Below, in pieces: positions 53,967 through 62,816 of a DNA stretch of 64,000 nucleotides. The notes beneath the pieces were generated by a model that did not search any database, was not told the origin of the DNA, and saw only the letters and a program-made list of their open reading frames with translations. How positions within the stretch are numbered: position 1 is the stretch's first letter; the number at the start of each line of letters is the position of its first letter. The position numbers were made by a program, and so were the translations under genes. Origin of the DNA: Dysgonomonas sp. 521 (lineage in GTDB: Bacteria > Bacteroidota > Bacteroidia > Bacteroidales > Dysgonomonadaceae); the NCBI RefSeq assembly GCF_010501055.1, contig NZ_QVMO01000014.1:4219-68218 (forward strand), given 5' to 3'.

Positions 53967-54617
53967 CTACTCAGGTTTAAACGACAATTTATCCCAGATA
54001 TACTTTTTAGGGTTTTCTATAAGAAAGGGTTCAATCATTTTATAATCATCACTTGTCAGATAGCTTTCTATATCGTAGCTTGCCTCTATAGATGTATCAT
54101 CGGCTGACAACTCTATTGTAATGGGATTCATATCCAGCGCAGCGTAAGCATTACGGAACTCCTGGCTGTTTCGGTCTGTATCTGCTATTATAAATGTATC
54201 TTTATTGATTTTTGGGAATAAGTCGCCTTGGAGGATAGGTATCCATTTGGTCGTATAAAACTGTATCTGGCTATCGCAGGCTTTTCCGCAAACGGTTTTT
54301 ACTACGCAGATAATTTGAGAATCATTGATCAAAGGCAACAGCTTTATTTGTATCATCCCCGATTCGGAAGTCTGGAGGGAGATGTAATCGTGAGATATGC
54401 CAACTCTTGTTACCTCGCCGAAAGCCTCCATACCGCTTCTGTTGACAGATACTCCGGCAGTGTCTCCGGGGTTAGATAGCAATTTGTCCTTGCCGGCAGC
54501 ATCGAGGCCGAAAACCAAATTTTCGGGCATGGTAAGGAATACGGTGCTTATATCTTGAGCCGAAGCAGTGATGATAGTGCTGAACAGGAGAGTGATTGCG
54601 AGTATGATTTTTTTCAT
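53967..54617 (-). CDS. DUF3256-family secreted protein
   Basis: 216 aa with a signal peptide (cleavage near SAQ/D, residue 21). It shows the family layout: DISTVFLTMPENLVFGLDAAGKDKLL at the mature start, HDYISLQTSESGMIQIKLLP, ICVVKTVCGKACDSQIQFYTTKW. DUF3256 is a Bacteroidota-restricted family of unknown role. It forms a two-gene operon with the YARHG protein, and the shared export signal suggests a joint periplasmic or surface function. Confidence 0.78.
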   Translation of the reverse strand: MKKIILAITLLFSTIITASAQDISTVFLTMPENLVFGLDAAGKDKLLSNPGDTAGVSVNRSGMEAFGEVTRVGISHDYISLQTSESGMIQIKLLPLINDSQIICVVKTVCGKACDSQIQFYTTKWIPILQGDLFPKINKDTFIIADTDRNSQEFRNAYAALDMNPITIELSADDTSIEASYDIESYLTSDDYKMIEPFLIENPKKYIWDKLSFKPE

Positions 54618-54662
54618 TTTATGCTTAATTAAAATATTATGGATTATGAAAGGTCTGCGGCC

Positions 54663-55562
54663 TTATTTTGTACCCAAATATAGGAAAAACATCGCTACTA
54701 TTATTAAAACGAGGTCAATAGCTTTTCCTTTTAAGTTTTTTTCATGGAAGAAAAGTACTCCTCCGGCAAAGGAGACGAGTACGCTGCTCCGCCTTACCAT
54801 AGATACAATCGATATCATGGCATCGGGATCGGTCAAAGCATAGAAATAGACAAAGTCGGCTATGGTGAGAAAGACGGATACAAGTATAATACTCCACCGC
54901 CATTGGAAAGGTGTGTTATTCTTCCGTTTAGGATACCACAGTATGAGAACTACTGCCAGCATGAGCAGGCACTGGTACGAGTTGAACCAGAATTGCACGG
55001 CAGTAGAACTGAATTTCTGCATCAGGAATTTGTCATATAATCCGCTTGCCGCACCCGCCACGGAGGCCAATATTATAAAGAATATCCATTTGTTTTTATG
55101 AAAACTGATGCCTTCTTTTTTACCGGAAAGGGAAAGCAGGAAAAACGATATGATGGTAATAATTACGCCTATCCATTGATAGAGGTTCAGCCTTTCGCCG
55201 AAGATAAGGAGCGCGCCCACCAGCGTCATCACAGGGCGTGTGGCATTGATAGGGCCTGTAATGGTCAGGGGAAGATGTTTGATGGCGAAGTAGCCGAATA
55301 TCCACGATGTGAGCACGATGATGGATTTGATAAAGATATACCCGTGTGTTTCCGGCGATACCGAGGGCACATATCCGATTGTTCCGTATAGCGTATCCGG
55401 AGCCAGTTTGGATATGATAACAAGGGGGGATAGGAGCAACGAACAGAATAAAGTGTTAAGAAAAAGGACAGGGATTACAGCATTCTCATTAACCGATTTC
55501 TTTTTACAAATATCATAGCATCCCAGAAAGAATGCCGAAACAAAAGCAAGTACTAACCACAT
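54663..55562 (-). CDS. EamA/DMT-family transporter
   Basis: 299 aa with about ten membrane helices in two five-helix EamA halves (each ending PVMTLVGALLIFGERLN or SVLVSFAGGVLFFHEKN, the usual Glu-containing loop). DMT proteins export or exchange amino acids, nucleotide precursors or other metabolites; substrate cannot be read. Starts LVLAFVSAFFLGCYDICKKKSVNEN. A TACCTTTG -7 box on the minus strand (55597-55604) lies 35 bases upstream. Confidence 0.87.
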   Translation of the reverse strand: MWLVLAFVSAFFLGCYDICKKKSVNENAVIPVLFLNTLFCSLLLSPLVIISKLAPDTLYGTIGYVPSVSPETHGYIFIKSIIVLTSWIFGYFAIKHLPLTITGPINATRPVMTLVGALLIFGERLNLYQWIGVIITIISFFLLSLSGKKEGISFHKNKWIFFIILASVAGAASGLYDKFLMQKFSSTAVQFWFNSYQCLLMLAVVLILWYPKRKNNTPFQWRWSIILVSVFLTIADFVYFYALTDPDAMISIVSMVRRSSVLVSFAGGVLFFHEKNLKGKAIDLVLIIVAMFFLYLGTK

Positions 55563-55596
55563 TTTATACGTAGTGTATCAAAAAAAATTAAGTGTG

Positions 55597-55604
55597 CAAA
55601 GGTA
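55597..55604 (-). promoter_or_regulatory. Promoter -7 box for the EamA transporter
   Basis: TACCTTTG on the minus strand (CAAAGGTA on plus); TTTTTGTCA about 23 bases upstream could supply a -33 element. Confidence 0.55.
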
Positions 55605-55686
55605 GCAACAATTTGTTTAGTACATGACAAAAATAATGCTCTACATGAAAATTATTAATAATGCGAATCAAGGGTTGAAAGCAGCT

Positions 55687-55889
55687 CAACTCCTGCCTGA
55701 AAGGCAGAATCTTCATAACCGTATGCAAGCGCAGCGTAGCTTACGCAGCAAGTGGCAATTACACTCCCCCCGGCCCGAAGCGGCAGGGCACACAGTATGT
55801 CCTGTCTTTCAGACAGCTGCTATTGCTCATCCTTTTTCCGCAGGTCGATGACCCGCGGTTATGAAGATTTGGCTTTTCAAGCCAGTTGC
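55687..55889. repeat. Palindromic intergenic element with 33-35-base arms
   Basis: Left arm CAACTCCTGCCTGAAAGGCA...CTTCATAACCG (55687-55721) and right arm CGGTTATGAAGATTTGGCTTTTCAAGCCAGTTG (key parts CGGTTATGAAGATT and CCAGTTG, about 55855-55888) are imperfect complements. The interior carries further hairpins (GCGTAGCTTACGC; CTGTCTTTCAGACAG). The short reading frame across it is not considered a gene. Confidence 0.55.
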
Positions 55890-56002
55890 AATATTCTTTG
55901 TTATGTCCTAAAAAAATTGACGGGATAATAAATAATCTAATATTTTACATCATTGATTCATGTAATTTTACTATTTTGGCATACTATAAACTATTTCAAA
56001 CT

Positions 56003-56428
56003 ATGAAAAAGGAAATAATAAAAAAATTAAAAGACTTCTTCTCCAGCGAGGATAATCAGATACTTGCCGGAAAACCTGCAACAGATGAACAAATCAGAAA
56101 TGCCGAAGAATTGCTTGGGGTAAAATTCAGCGAGGATTATATTGAGTTTATCAAATTGTTCGGCGGAGCCTATGCCGGTCTGGATATCCATGCATTTGAG
56201 AATGGTAAGGCTCTGGGCAAAGAAACGGTCATTGAGTTAACCGGCAATATGAGAATTTCTCACCCGGAGGTAAAAGATACGTATGTGATAAGTGATGATG
56301 GGGCAGGAAATCCGATAATGATAAATAGTAAGGGAGAAGTAGAGATATTTTACCATGATTCGGGGGAAGTGGAAACACTGGCTGCTTCGTTAAGTGAATT
56401 TATAGAGGAGAATTTTGAGCCTTGGTGA
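56003..56428 (+). CDS. SMI1/KNR4 (SUKH)-family protein
   Basis: 141 aa from ATG 56003 (MKKEIIKKLKDFFSSEDNQ). The frame stays open 39 codons upstream, but that part is repeat-like and unconserved. Family marks: ATDEQIRNAEELLGVKFSEDYIEFIKLFGGAYAG, ETVIELTGN, YVISDDGAGNPIMINSKGEVEIFYHDSGEVE and LSEFIEENF. SUKH proteins are common immunity factors against polymorphic or contact-dependent toxins. No toxin is adjacent, so this may be an orphan immunity gene. It lies at the edge of a long repeat array. Confidence 0.82.
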   Translation: MKKEIIKKLKDFFSSEDNQILAGKPATDEQIRNAEELLGVKFSEDYIEFIKLFGGAYAGLDIHAFENGKALGKETVIELTGNMRISHPEVKDTYVISDDGAGNPIMINSKGEVEIFYHDSGEVETLAASLSEFIEENFEPW

Positions 56429-56510
56429 TTTTATAAATCAACCTTCTGTTTTTACAGTCAGGCTTCTAAGTCCGCGAAGCGGGCTAATATGGATAACCAC
56501 GCGTAAGCCC

Positions 56511-56648
56511 AGTCATGTTCGGAAGATTTTTAACATAATAAAAATCTTGTCTGTAAGGGCTGAAAGCCCGTTTTAATTCAGCCCAAGGTGAAGCCTTGGG
56601 CTGAATTAACCAGCCACTTCATGGCGAAAAAATCTTCCGAACATGACT
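56511..56648. mobile_element. 138-bp MITE-like element inside the repeat array
   Basis: Perfect 21-base terminal inverted repeats: AGTCATGTTCGGAAGATTTT(T) at 56511-56531 and its complement at 56628-56648. The inside has a second hairpin, TTCAGCCCAAGG/CCTTGGGCTGAA. It interrupts the CCACGGGTAAAGCCCGTGG block of unit 1. The flanks GTAAGCCC and GTAAAGCCC suggest an imperfect target duplication. No transposase is present. Confidence 0.6.
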
Positions 56649-56992
56649 AGGTAAAGCCCCTACCGTCAGGATTTGTAATCCGACAAAAACAAAAACAGGC
56701 TGTCACTTTTTATAGTACAGCCTGTTGTTTTTTTCGTAGAAAATTGTCTTATATAAAGCGTTCTTTGATATAATCGGAGGGAAAAAGGTAACAGGGAAAA
56801 GTAATGAAAAAAGTCACCTTTGTCACTTTTTATAGTACAGCCCGATTTTGACTCCGTCGATTTTCAATTCAGTTGTCACTTTTTTGCAGTAGCCTGCTAT
56901 TTCTGTTTTACAGTTACCTTCTAAGTCCGCGAAGCGGGCTAATATGGATAACCACGGGTAAAGCCCGTGGCAAAAGCAGAAAGGAATAGACC

Positions 56993-57046
56993 GTCTCCGT
57001 AGGAGGCGAACGGGATTGGTTTTCGCTATTTGCCTCCTACGGAGAC
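56993..57046. repeat. 15-bp-stem hairpin GTCTCCGTAGGAGGC, unit 2
   Basis: GTCTCCGTAGGAGGC (56993-57007) and GCCTCCTACGGAGAC (57032-57046) are perfect complements with a 24-base loop. The same hairpin recurs at 57335-57388 and 57645-57698; loop bases vary slightly while the stems stay identical. Confidence 0.7.
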
Positions 57047-57789
57047 ATTGTCTTTCAGTCAGTTCCTGCCACGGGTTTTTACCCGTGGTTATCTATGTTC
57101 AGTCCCTTCGGGACATAATGCGTTCTTTGATATAATCGGAGGAAAAAGGTAACAGGTAATAGGAATGAAAAAAGTGTCACATTTGACTACGCTTCGCTCC
57201 GTCGATTTTCAATTGTCACTTTTTTGCAGCAGCCTGCTATTCCTGCTTTTACAGTCACGCTTCTAAGTCCGCGAAGCGGGCTAATACGGATAACCACGGG
57301 TAAAGCCCGTGGCAAAAGCAGGTAGGAATAGACCGTCTCCGTAGGAGGCGAATGGGACTGTTTTTCGCTATTTGCCTCCTACGGAGACATGTTTTTTGGC
57401 CTGTCCTGCCACGGGTTTTACCCGTGGTTATCTATGTTCAGTCCCTTCGGGACATAATGCGTTCTTTGATATAATCGGAGGAAAAAAGGTAACAGGGAAA
57501 AGGAATGAAAAAAGTGTCACTATTGTCACTTTTTTGCAGTAGCCTGCTATTCCTGTTTTTACTGTCAGACTTCTAAGTCCGCGAAGTGGGCTAATACGGA
57601 TAACCACGGGTAAAGCCCGTGGCAAAAGTAGATAGGAATAGACCGTCTCCGTAGGAGGCGAATGGGATTGATTTTCGCTATTTGCCTCCTACGGAGACAT
57701 ATAACCAACTGTGAATCAAATAATATTGTTATACTCTGTGCGACTTTGTGGTTAAAAGTCAAGATGACTTCATGAAATTTAAACAGGCT

Positions 57790-58959
57790 CTAAACATTTT
57801 TCGCCTTCTCTTTCTTCATCATAAAATTGAGCCACGTATACCCGATGATACCTGAGGTCAGAGAAGCCAGCAGGATCATCAATTTCGATTCGTTGATATG
57901 ATGCGCGTCATCAAAGGCAAGCAGGGTAATAAAGATAGACATGGTAAAACCGATACCTCCCAGCATACCCGCACCCAACAGGCCTTTCCAGTGGATACCC
58001 CGTGGCAGGGCACATAGTCCTGACTTTACGGAGATAAAACTGAATAAAGTGATTCCGATAGGTTTGCCAACAATTAATCCCAGCAAAATACCCAGAGCAA
58101 AAGGTTCGCCTATCGACTGGTCCCAGTTTCCTTCTATTACCATCGCCGTATTGGCTAAGGCGAATACAGGCAATACAAAGAATGCTACAGGATAGTGCAG
58201 GTAATGTTGCCAGCGGTTCGACATACACTTCTCATCTTTTTTCCTGAACGGAATTGTGATAGCAAGCAATACACCTGCAATGGTGGCGTGTACCCCCGAG
58301 TTGAGCATAAAGTACCACATGATAATACCTCCGATGATATAGGGGATCATGTTATTCACATGGAATTTCTTATTCAGCAGGAGCAGCAGCACAAACATGC
58401 CTAAGGCAATGCCAAGGCTTATCCACGAAAGCGAAGTAGTATAAAATATAGCGATAACGATAATAGCCCCGAGGTCGTCTATGACGGCGAGGGCTGTCAG
58501 AAAAACTTTAAGCGAAGTAGGGACACGGTTGCCCAGCAGGGACAAAATACCCAGAGCGAAAGCTATATCCGTAGCCATAGGGATACCAAAACCCGATTGG
58601 GTAGGAGTACCATAGTTGAGTGCCAGATATATCCCCGCCGGGATCAGCATTCCTCCCAGCGCTCCGGATATGGGAAGCATAGCCCGTTTGACATTAGACA
58701 GTTCTCCCTCATATATTTCCTGAATAAGTTCAAGCCCTACCAACAGGAAAAATATCGCCATCAACCCGTCGTTTATCCATTCGGCAATGGTGTGGCTTCC
58801 GGCATGGAATTCCCAGATACCGCGGTACTGCTCTCCTATGAAACCCGAATTGGCCAAAAGGATTGATATAATTGTACAGATAATAAGCACAAGCCCACCC
58901 GACTTTTCGCTCTCCATAAAACCCTTTAATGTTCTTCCGCTTAAAATGTTGATTTTCAT
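57790..58959 (-). CDS. nhaA: Na+/H+ antiporter NhaA
   Basis: 389 aa with about 12 membrane helices. Exchanges two H+ for one Na+ across the inner membrane. The ion-site Asp pair is in [14 protein letters not shown] (Asp161-Asp162), and [11 protein letters not shown] supplies Asp131. [15 protein letters not shown] and [15 protein letters not shown] are further NhaA signatures. The first bases overlap the end of truA by 4, so the two are co-transcribed although functionally unrelated. Confidence 0.95.
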   Translation of the reverse strand: MKINILSGRTLKGFMESEKSGGLVLIICTIISILLANSGFIGEQYRGIWEFHAGSHTIAEWINDGLMAIFFLLVGLELIQEIYEGELSNVKRAMLPISGALGGMLIPAGIYLALNYGTPTQSGFGIPMATDIAFALGILSLLGNRVPTSLKVFLTALAVIDDLGAIIVIAIFYTTSLSWISLGIALGMFVLLLLLNKKFHVNNMIPYIIGGIIMWYFMLNSGVHATIAGVLLAITIPFRKKDEKCMSNRWQHYLHYPVAFFVLPVFALANTAMVIEGNWDQSIGEPFALGILLGLIVGKPIGITLFSFISVKSGLCALPRGIHWKGLLGAGMLGGIGFTMSIFITLLAFDDAHHINESKLMILLASLTSGIIGYTWLNFMMKKEKAKNV

Positions 58960-59708
58960 TGAATAAAAATTTCGTTGTTATATTCTATTTCTTCCAAAAA
59001 TAAGGCATGTCCGGGTACCGATGTACCTGCCGCGCCCCTGTCTTTGGCTTCTATAATTGTTCTGAAATCATCCGGCGCGATTTTTCCTCTTCCGGCTTCG
59101 AGTAATGTACCTACTATCGAACGTACCATATTGCGCAAGAAGCGGTTTGCCTTTATTGTAAATATATAGTTATTCCCTTCTTTTACCCATTGGGCAAACA
59201 TGATCGTACAGTTGTTCGTTTTCACATCTGTATGCAACTTGCTGAAACTTGTAAAATCTTCGTATTCGAATAATACATTCGCGCATTCGTTCATCCTGTC
59301 CATATCAGGTTCCCCATGTACTTTATATTTCAGCTGATGGAGGAAAGGGTCTTTTTCGGTCGTTATATAATACCTGTACAGACGGCTTATAGCATCGAAC
59401 CGTGCGTGGGCATCCGTCTTTACCTCTACTATTTTATAAACGGTTATATCCTTTGGCAGGATACTGTTCAGTTTTTTTGTCAGTAATGGTAAATCGAGAC
59501 TTCCGGCTTCACTGTCAAAGTGCGCTGTCATCATCCGCGCATGTACGCCCGCATCGGTACGTCCCGCGCCTACAATCGGCGTAGGGGTGCGCAAGAGGGT
59601 AGCAAGAGCCTTCTCTATAGTCTCCTGTACCGAGATTCCATTGGGCTGCACCTGCCAGCCGCAGTAGTTAGCGCCGTTGTATGCCAGATATATAAAGTAA
59701 CGTTTCAT
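58956..59708 (-). CDS. truA: tRNA pseudouridine(38-40) synthase TruA
   Basis: 250 aa from the ATG giving [20 protein letters not shown]. An ATG six codons further upstream adds only MGDRAS and is less likely. The catalytic Asp52 lies in [11 protein letters not shown], followed by the [25 protein letters not shown] and [17 protein letters not shown] blocks. Modifies uridines 38-40 in the anticodon stem-loop. The first gene of the truA-nhaA pair; its upstream region holds a MITE-like repeat. Confidence 0.94.
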   Translation of the reverse strand: MKRYFIYLAYNGANYCGWQVQPNGISVQETIEKALATLLRTPTPIVGAGRTDAGVHARMMTAHFDSEAGSLDLPLLTKKLNSILPKDITVYKIVEVKTDAHARFDAISRLYRYYITTEKDPFLHQLKYKVHGEPDMDRMNECANVLFEYEDFTSFSKLHTDVKTNNCTIMFAQWVKEGNNYIFTIKANRFLRNMVRSIVGTLLEAGRGKIAPDDFRTIIEAKDRGAAGTSVPGHALFLEEIEYNNEIFIQ

Positions 59709-59738
59709 AGACGCCCTATCCCCCAAAGGGGAATGTTT

Positions 59739-59943
59739 AGTAACTGTTTAAATTTTATACGAATATTTTATTATACCTTTTTCTTCGTTCATTTTTAGGC
59801 TGTTTTCGGCTGTTTTTTCCTTTCTTTCAACTCAATTGTTAAATCGGCGGAGCCAAATAGCCCGCTATTATCGTTTCGAGGAAGAAAAAAACATCGCTAA
59901 AACATCTCTAAAAATTTGAACGAATAAAATTTAAACAGTTACT
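59739..59943. mobile_element. 205-bp MITE-like element with 20-bp terminal inverted repeats
   Basis: The ends are AGTAACTGTTTAAATTTTAT and its exact reverse complement (59739-59758 and 59924-59943). The interior is AT-rich and non-coding, with CGGC-containing hairpin pieces. A single related end lies at 19192-19238. No clear target duplication (TTT versus TAA flanks). It lies upstream of truA. Confidence 0.6.
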
Positions 59944-60004
59944 TAATTAACAAAATCTATTTTTCTATCCACACACCTCCCCTTGGGGAGGACGGGAGGG
60001 GCTT

Positions 60005-60658
60005 TTATCTTACCGTTATATGAAAACAAGCCTGTTTCCGTTCATGTTTGATATAGCACCTGTCGCGTTGGCGCAGGTCGTGCAGTACTTGCCCCAGAAC
60101 GGCTTTCAGCCTGCCATCGTCCAGTGTGCGTTCATCTGTCGGGTTCACTTTGTCGAAGCGAGTCCATGCTATATCTATGGTTGTCCCGTAGCGGTGGACT
60201 GAATTTTCACTTGCGTTCCGGTTTCTTTTCGAAAGCCCTTTTACATCATCATTTGTACGCGTGATACTGGTGATTATCGGTTTATAAACCGGCATTTTCT
60301 TACTTATCAGCGAATCTCTGAAGTTGATGCAGATATCTGACAGCAGGGTTGCGGCCTTAGGCACAAGAAACGGCATCGAGTGCGTCAGTTTATCCACACG
60401 GTAAATATCCAGTTCCAAAGGAATGCGTTCCAGCCTGTCCTCATATATGGCTGTATCACTCCTGCATTCAAGGGGACCAACTCCGTTTGCCTCGGCTGCT
60501 TCTATATGCAATTCGGGCAAATCGTTAAATGTTGTACTATATTTCCCGTTGAAGCGGGTATATTTTTTCGGCTCTGTGGGGTTGTTCTTTTCTTTACCTT
60601 TCGAACTACAGCTTATCAATGATAGAATACCTATTACAAGTACCCACGTATATTTCAT
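60005..60658 (-). CDS. DUF5715-family lipoprotein, M15-peptidase-like
   Basis: 217 aa with lipobox LISC (Cys17). The second half has the pattern of DUF5715, related to M15 D,D-carboxypeptidases: FLVPKAATLLSDICINFRDSL, ITSITRTNDDVKGLSKRN and the zinc-site-like SVHRYGTTIDIAW (His155, Asp162), with a later His213 in CFHITVR. It may therefore trim peptidoglycan peptides in the periplasm. The gene ends 15 bases after its neighbour's stop and is probably co-transcribed with the upstream lipoprotein gene. Confidence 0.75.
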   Translation of the reverse strand: MKYTWVLVIGILSLISCSSKGKEKNNPTEPKKYTRFNGKYSTTFNDLPELHIEAAEANGVGPLECRSDTAIYEDRLERIPLELDIYRVDKLTHSMPFLVPKAATLLSDICINFRDSLISKKMPVYKPIITSITRTNDDVKGLSKRNRNASENSVHRYGTTIDIAWTRFDKVNPTDERTLDDGRLKAVLGQVLHDLRQRDRCYIKHERKQACFHITVR

Positions 60659-60673
60659 ACTATAATTTTGCTT

Positions 60674-61471
60674 TTATCTTTTCACTTTAATTGTTACCGG
60701 TTTGTCACAACAGTCATATCTGAGGTAGATTGTCGAGGGCGTGACTTTTGTGATTGTATAACATGTCCAGAAGCCCATTTCTCCGAAACAGGGATTATAG
60801 GGCGTATTAAACCTTATCTTCTTCTTTTTCCGGACATCATATATAATAACTCCCGAATCAATCTCTTTCATTCCTTCTTTATCTTCCCAGTCTGCCTCCT
60901 CATCCAGATAAAGAATGAGTCCGTTCTCAATATCATAAGTCCCGGAATGGGCACAGATAAGCTGTTTCCCGGTTTTCTTTTCAAATAATTCTATATATAA
61001 GGCGAAGTTTCCTCCTCCGCTATATTGTATGGCAAAGCTGTCTTCAAAATCGATACTTTCGTATATCAGCCAATATTTAGAAGGCTCTGTTCCGAACGAA
61101 CAGGTAATAACGGAATCAATGCCATCGCCTACCAGCCTTGCATAATGCCCGTAATGAATCCGGTGATTTCCTGTATAACCATCCGGTGACGGGAAAAGAA
61201 TCAACTGATAGTTGTTTTTCAACTGAAATGTATCGGCAAACAGTGTATCATATTCTGAAAAAGCTACATAATCAAGCGGTTCGTCCCATTTTACAGAATC
61301 GTATGGAACCATTACACTATCCGGCGTCATCACAAATGCCGGAATACTGTCCCCTTCATGTTCTATTTTCTCCTGACTTACAGGCTTTCCGGCATTCTGT
61401 TTGCAGGAAACAGTGAACAGACCCGAGGTAAGTACGCTTGACAAAATTATATGAATCAGGGGTTTTAGCAT
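60674..61471 (-). CDS. Hypothetical lipoprotein
   Basis: 265 aa with lipobox FTVSC (Cys23). No motif recognised. Beta-rich, with acidic and aromatic segments and a C-terminal part containing conserved-looking Cys residues (NPCFGEMGFWTCYTI, YDCCDKPVTI). It is the first gene of a pair with the DUF5715 lipoprotein. A TACCTTTG -7 box on the minus strand (61494-61501) lies 23 bases upstream and is divergent from the RNA methylase promoter. Confidence 0.65.
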   Translation of the reverse strand: MLKPLIHIILSSVLTSGLFTVSCKQNAGKPVSQEKIEHEGDSIPAFVMTPDSVMVPYDSVKWDEPLDYVAFSEYDTLFADTFQLKNNYQLILFPSPDGYTGNHRIHYGHYARLVGDGIDSVITCSFGTEPSKYWLIYESIDFEDSFAIQYSGGGNFALYIELFEKKTGKQLICAHSGTYDIENGLILYLDEEADWEDKEGMKEIDSGVIIYDVRKKKKIRFNTPYNPCFGEMGFWTCYTITKVTPSTIYLRYDCCDKPVTIKVKR

Positions 61472-61493
61472 TTTAGCTATTTATTTTCGCGCA

Positions 61494-61542
61494 CAAAGGT
61501 ACTAAATTACATGCTTTTATGTGTAATTAATATCTATTTTTG
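61494..61542. promoter_or_regulatory. Divergent promoters
   Basis: CAAAGGTA at 61494-61501 is TACCTTTG on the minus strand (lipoprotein gene). TATTTTTG at 61535-61542 is on the plus strand (RNA methylase gene). Both fit TAnnTTTG, and the boxes are separated by 33 bases. Confidence 0.6.
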
Positions 61543-61565
61543 CATTTTGATAACAATTGCGAGGT

Positions 61566-62357
61566 ATGGAAAAAATAACGAGTCTGCAAAATCCGAGGAT
61601 AAAGAATATCGTAAAACTTTCGAAAGGGAAGGAGCGCAGGATACAAAACCTGTTTATAATAGAAGGTGCCCGCGAACTCACTCTGGCGCTTGCCGCCGGA
61701 TATGGGATCGATTCTGTCTTTGTTTGCCCCGAACTGTTTATCAAAACGGATTACCCGATGGTATTGAAATCTATTCCCGAAGACAGGCTGTTTGAAGTTT
61801 CAGAGGCTGTTTTTGAAAAAATGGCTTACCGTGAGGGTTCAGACGGATTATTAACTTTGGCAAAGCCGAAAAGCCATACATTAGCTGATCTGAAATTAAC
61901 GGACAATCCATTCCTTATCGTATTAGAATCGGTAGAGAAACCCGGAAACCTTGGGGCGGTTCTCCGTACGATAGACGCAGCACATGCCGATGCCGTTATT
62001 GTATGCGACCCGGCAACGGATGTATACAACCCGAATGCCATACGTTCCAGTGTGGGCTGCATCTTTACAGTGCAAACGGCTGTTTGCTCGTCTCAGGAAG
62101 CTTTGGATTTCCTGCATAAGAAAGGGGTAAAATCTTTTGCTGCCGAACTGAACGCTTTGCAATGGTATCAGGATACCGATTTTACGCAACCTTCGGCTAT
62201 TATTATGGGAACAGAGGCGGACGGGCTGACAGGCTTTTGGCTCGATAATGCCGATTACCGTATAAAAATCCCGATGCGCGGGAAAATAGATTCTCTGAAT
62301 GTGTCAGTGTCTACTGCTATCCTTACTTTCGAGGCGATGAGGCAAAGGGGATTTTAA
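61566..62357 (+). CDS. TrmH/SpoU-family RNA 2'-O-methyltransferase
   Basis: 263 aa from ATG 61566 (MEKITSLQNPRIKNIVKLSK); a TTG 9 bases upstream is less likely. The N-terminal substrate-binding domain reads QNLFIIEGARELTLAL. The SPOUT domain has motif 1 SVEKPGNLGAVLRTIDAA, motif 2 IIMGTEADGL and motif 3 IKIPMRGKIDSLNVSVSTAIL (key residues IPM and SLNVSVS). Methylates ribose 2'-OH in rRNA or tRNA; the RlmB-like group is likely but the exact site is unknown. Confidence 0.88.
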   Translation: MEKITSLQNPRIKNIVKLSKGKERRIQNLFIIEGARELTLALAAGYGIDSVFVCPELFIKTDYPMVLKSIPEDRLFEVSEAVFEKMAYREGSDGLLTLAKPKSHTLADLKLTDNPFLIVLESVEKPGNLGAVLRTIDAAHADAVIVCDPATDVYNPNAIRSSVGCIFTVQTAVCSSQEALDFLHKKGVKSFAAELNALQWYQDTDFTQPSAIIMGTEADGLTGFWLDNADYRIKIPMRGKIDSLNVSVSTAILTFEAMRQRGF

Positions 62358-62385
62358 CTGTTATCCGATGTAAGTACTTTTTTTA

Positions 62386-62517
62386 GTTGCCTCCACTTTT
62401 AAGGGATGAATATCTGGAAACAAATGACTTTAGTCAAACAAAACAAGTTAAAGCGACTATTCGGCTAAAGCCATATTATTTTTACAATCTTTATCCGGCT
62501 TAAAAAACCGCGGCAAC
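62386..62517. repeat. TGCCTCC...GCGGCAAC palindromic element
   Basis: Starts GTTGCCTCC and ends GCGGCAAC, with GACTTTAGTC, GGCTAAAGCC and CCGGCTT inside. Second copy of the family at 49736-49854. The rest of 62518-62816 is AT-rich with no gene. Confidence 0.5.
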
Positions 62518-62759
62518 ATATTAAATAATCTTCCGACCACTTCTGCCCCCACGAGGGCTTAATGGATATACTACAAAAAGAACCTAAGCAAAACCTTATA
62601 AAACCAAAATTAATCTTGGGGTTGCCCTATATGTGACTGTTACCTTATGATAATAGATTTTATTTTTCAGATTCCAGAATAAAAGAGAACTACTGAATAA
62701 AACGTTTTTAGTTAACAGATTCATTAAGATATTCTGTTTCATAACTGTAAAAAATAATG

Positions 62760-62767
62760 TAGTTTTG
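62760..62767 (+). promoter_or_regulatory. Promoter -7 box for the OPT transporter
   Basis: TAGTTTTG, an exact TAnnTTTG match 50 bases before the GTG start. No firm -33 box. Confidence 0.4.
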
Positions 62768-62816
62768 TATCTGTCTAATTTTTCGAAAATAATTTATAAC
62801 CAAAAATAGTTAACCC

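Larger units (their letters stand above)
56441..57716. repeat. Tandem array of four related structured repeat units
   Basis: The block TTCTAAGTCCGCGAAG starts at 56464, 56919, 57261 and 57571. Units of about 310-455 bases carry the same ordered parts: the TCCGCGAAGCGGG hairpin, CCACGGGTAAAGCCCGTGG, GTCTCCGTAGGAGGC with GCCTCCTACGGAGAC, GCCACGGG...CCCGTGG, CCCTTCGGGA, GCGTTCTTTGATATAATCGG (56758, 57120, 57459) and a GTCACTTTTTTGCAG...AGCCTGCTATT link. The first unit is interrupted by the 56511-56648 element; the last is truncated. No protein is encoded. Confidence 0.8.

Noticed and set aside
55624-55851. 75-aa open frame after the EamA gene
   Set aside because: It runs through a palindromic intergenic element and shows no protein-like pattern.
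56441-57716. Possible CRISPR array
   Set aside because: Units are 310-455 bases with several internal palindromes, not 25-45-base repeats with unique spacers, and no cas gene is present.
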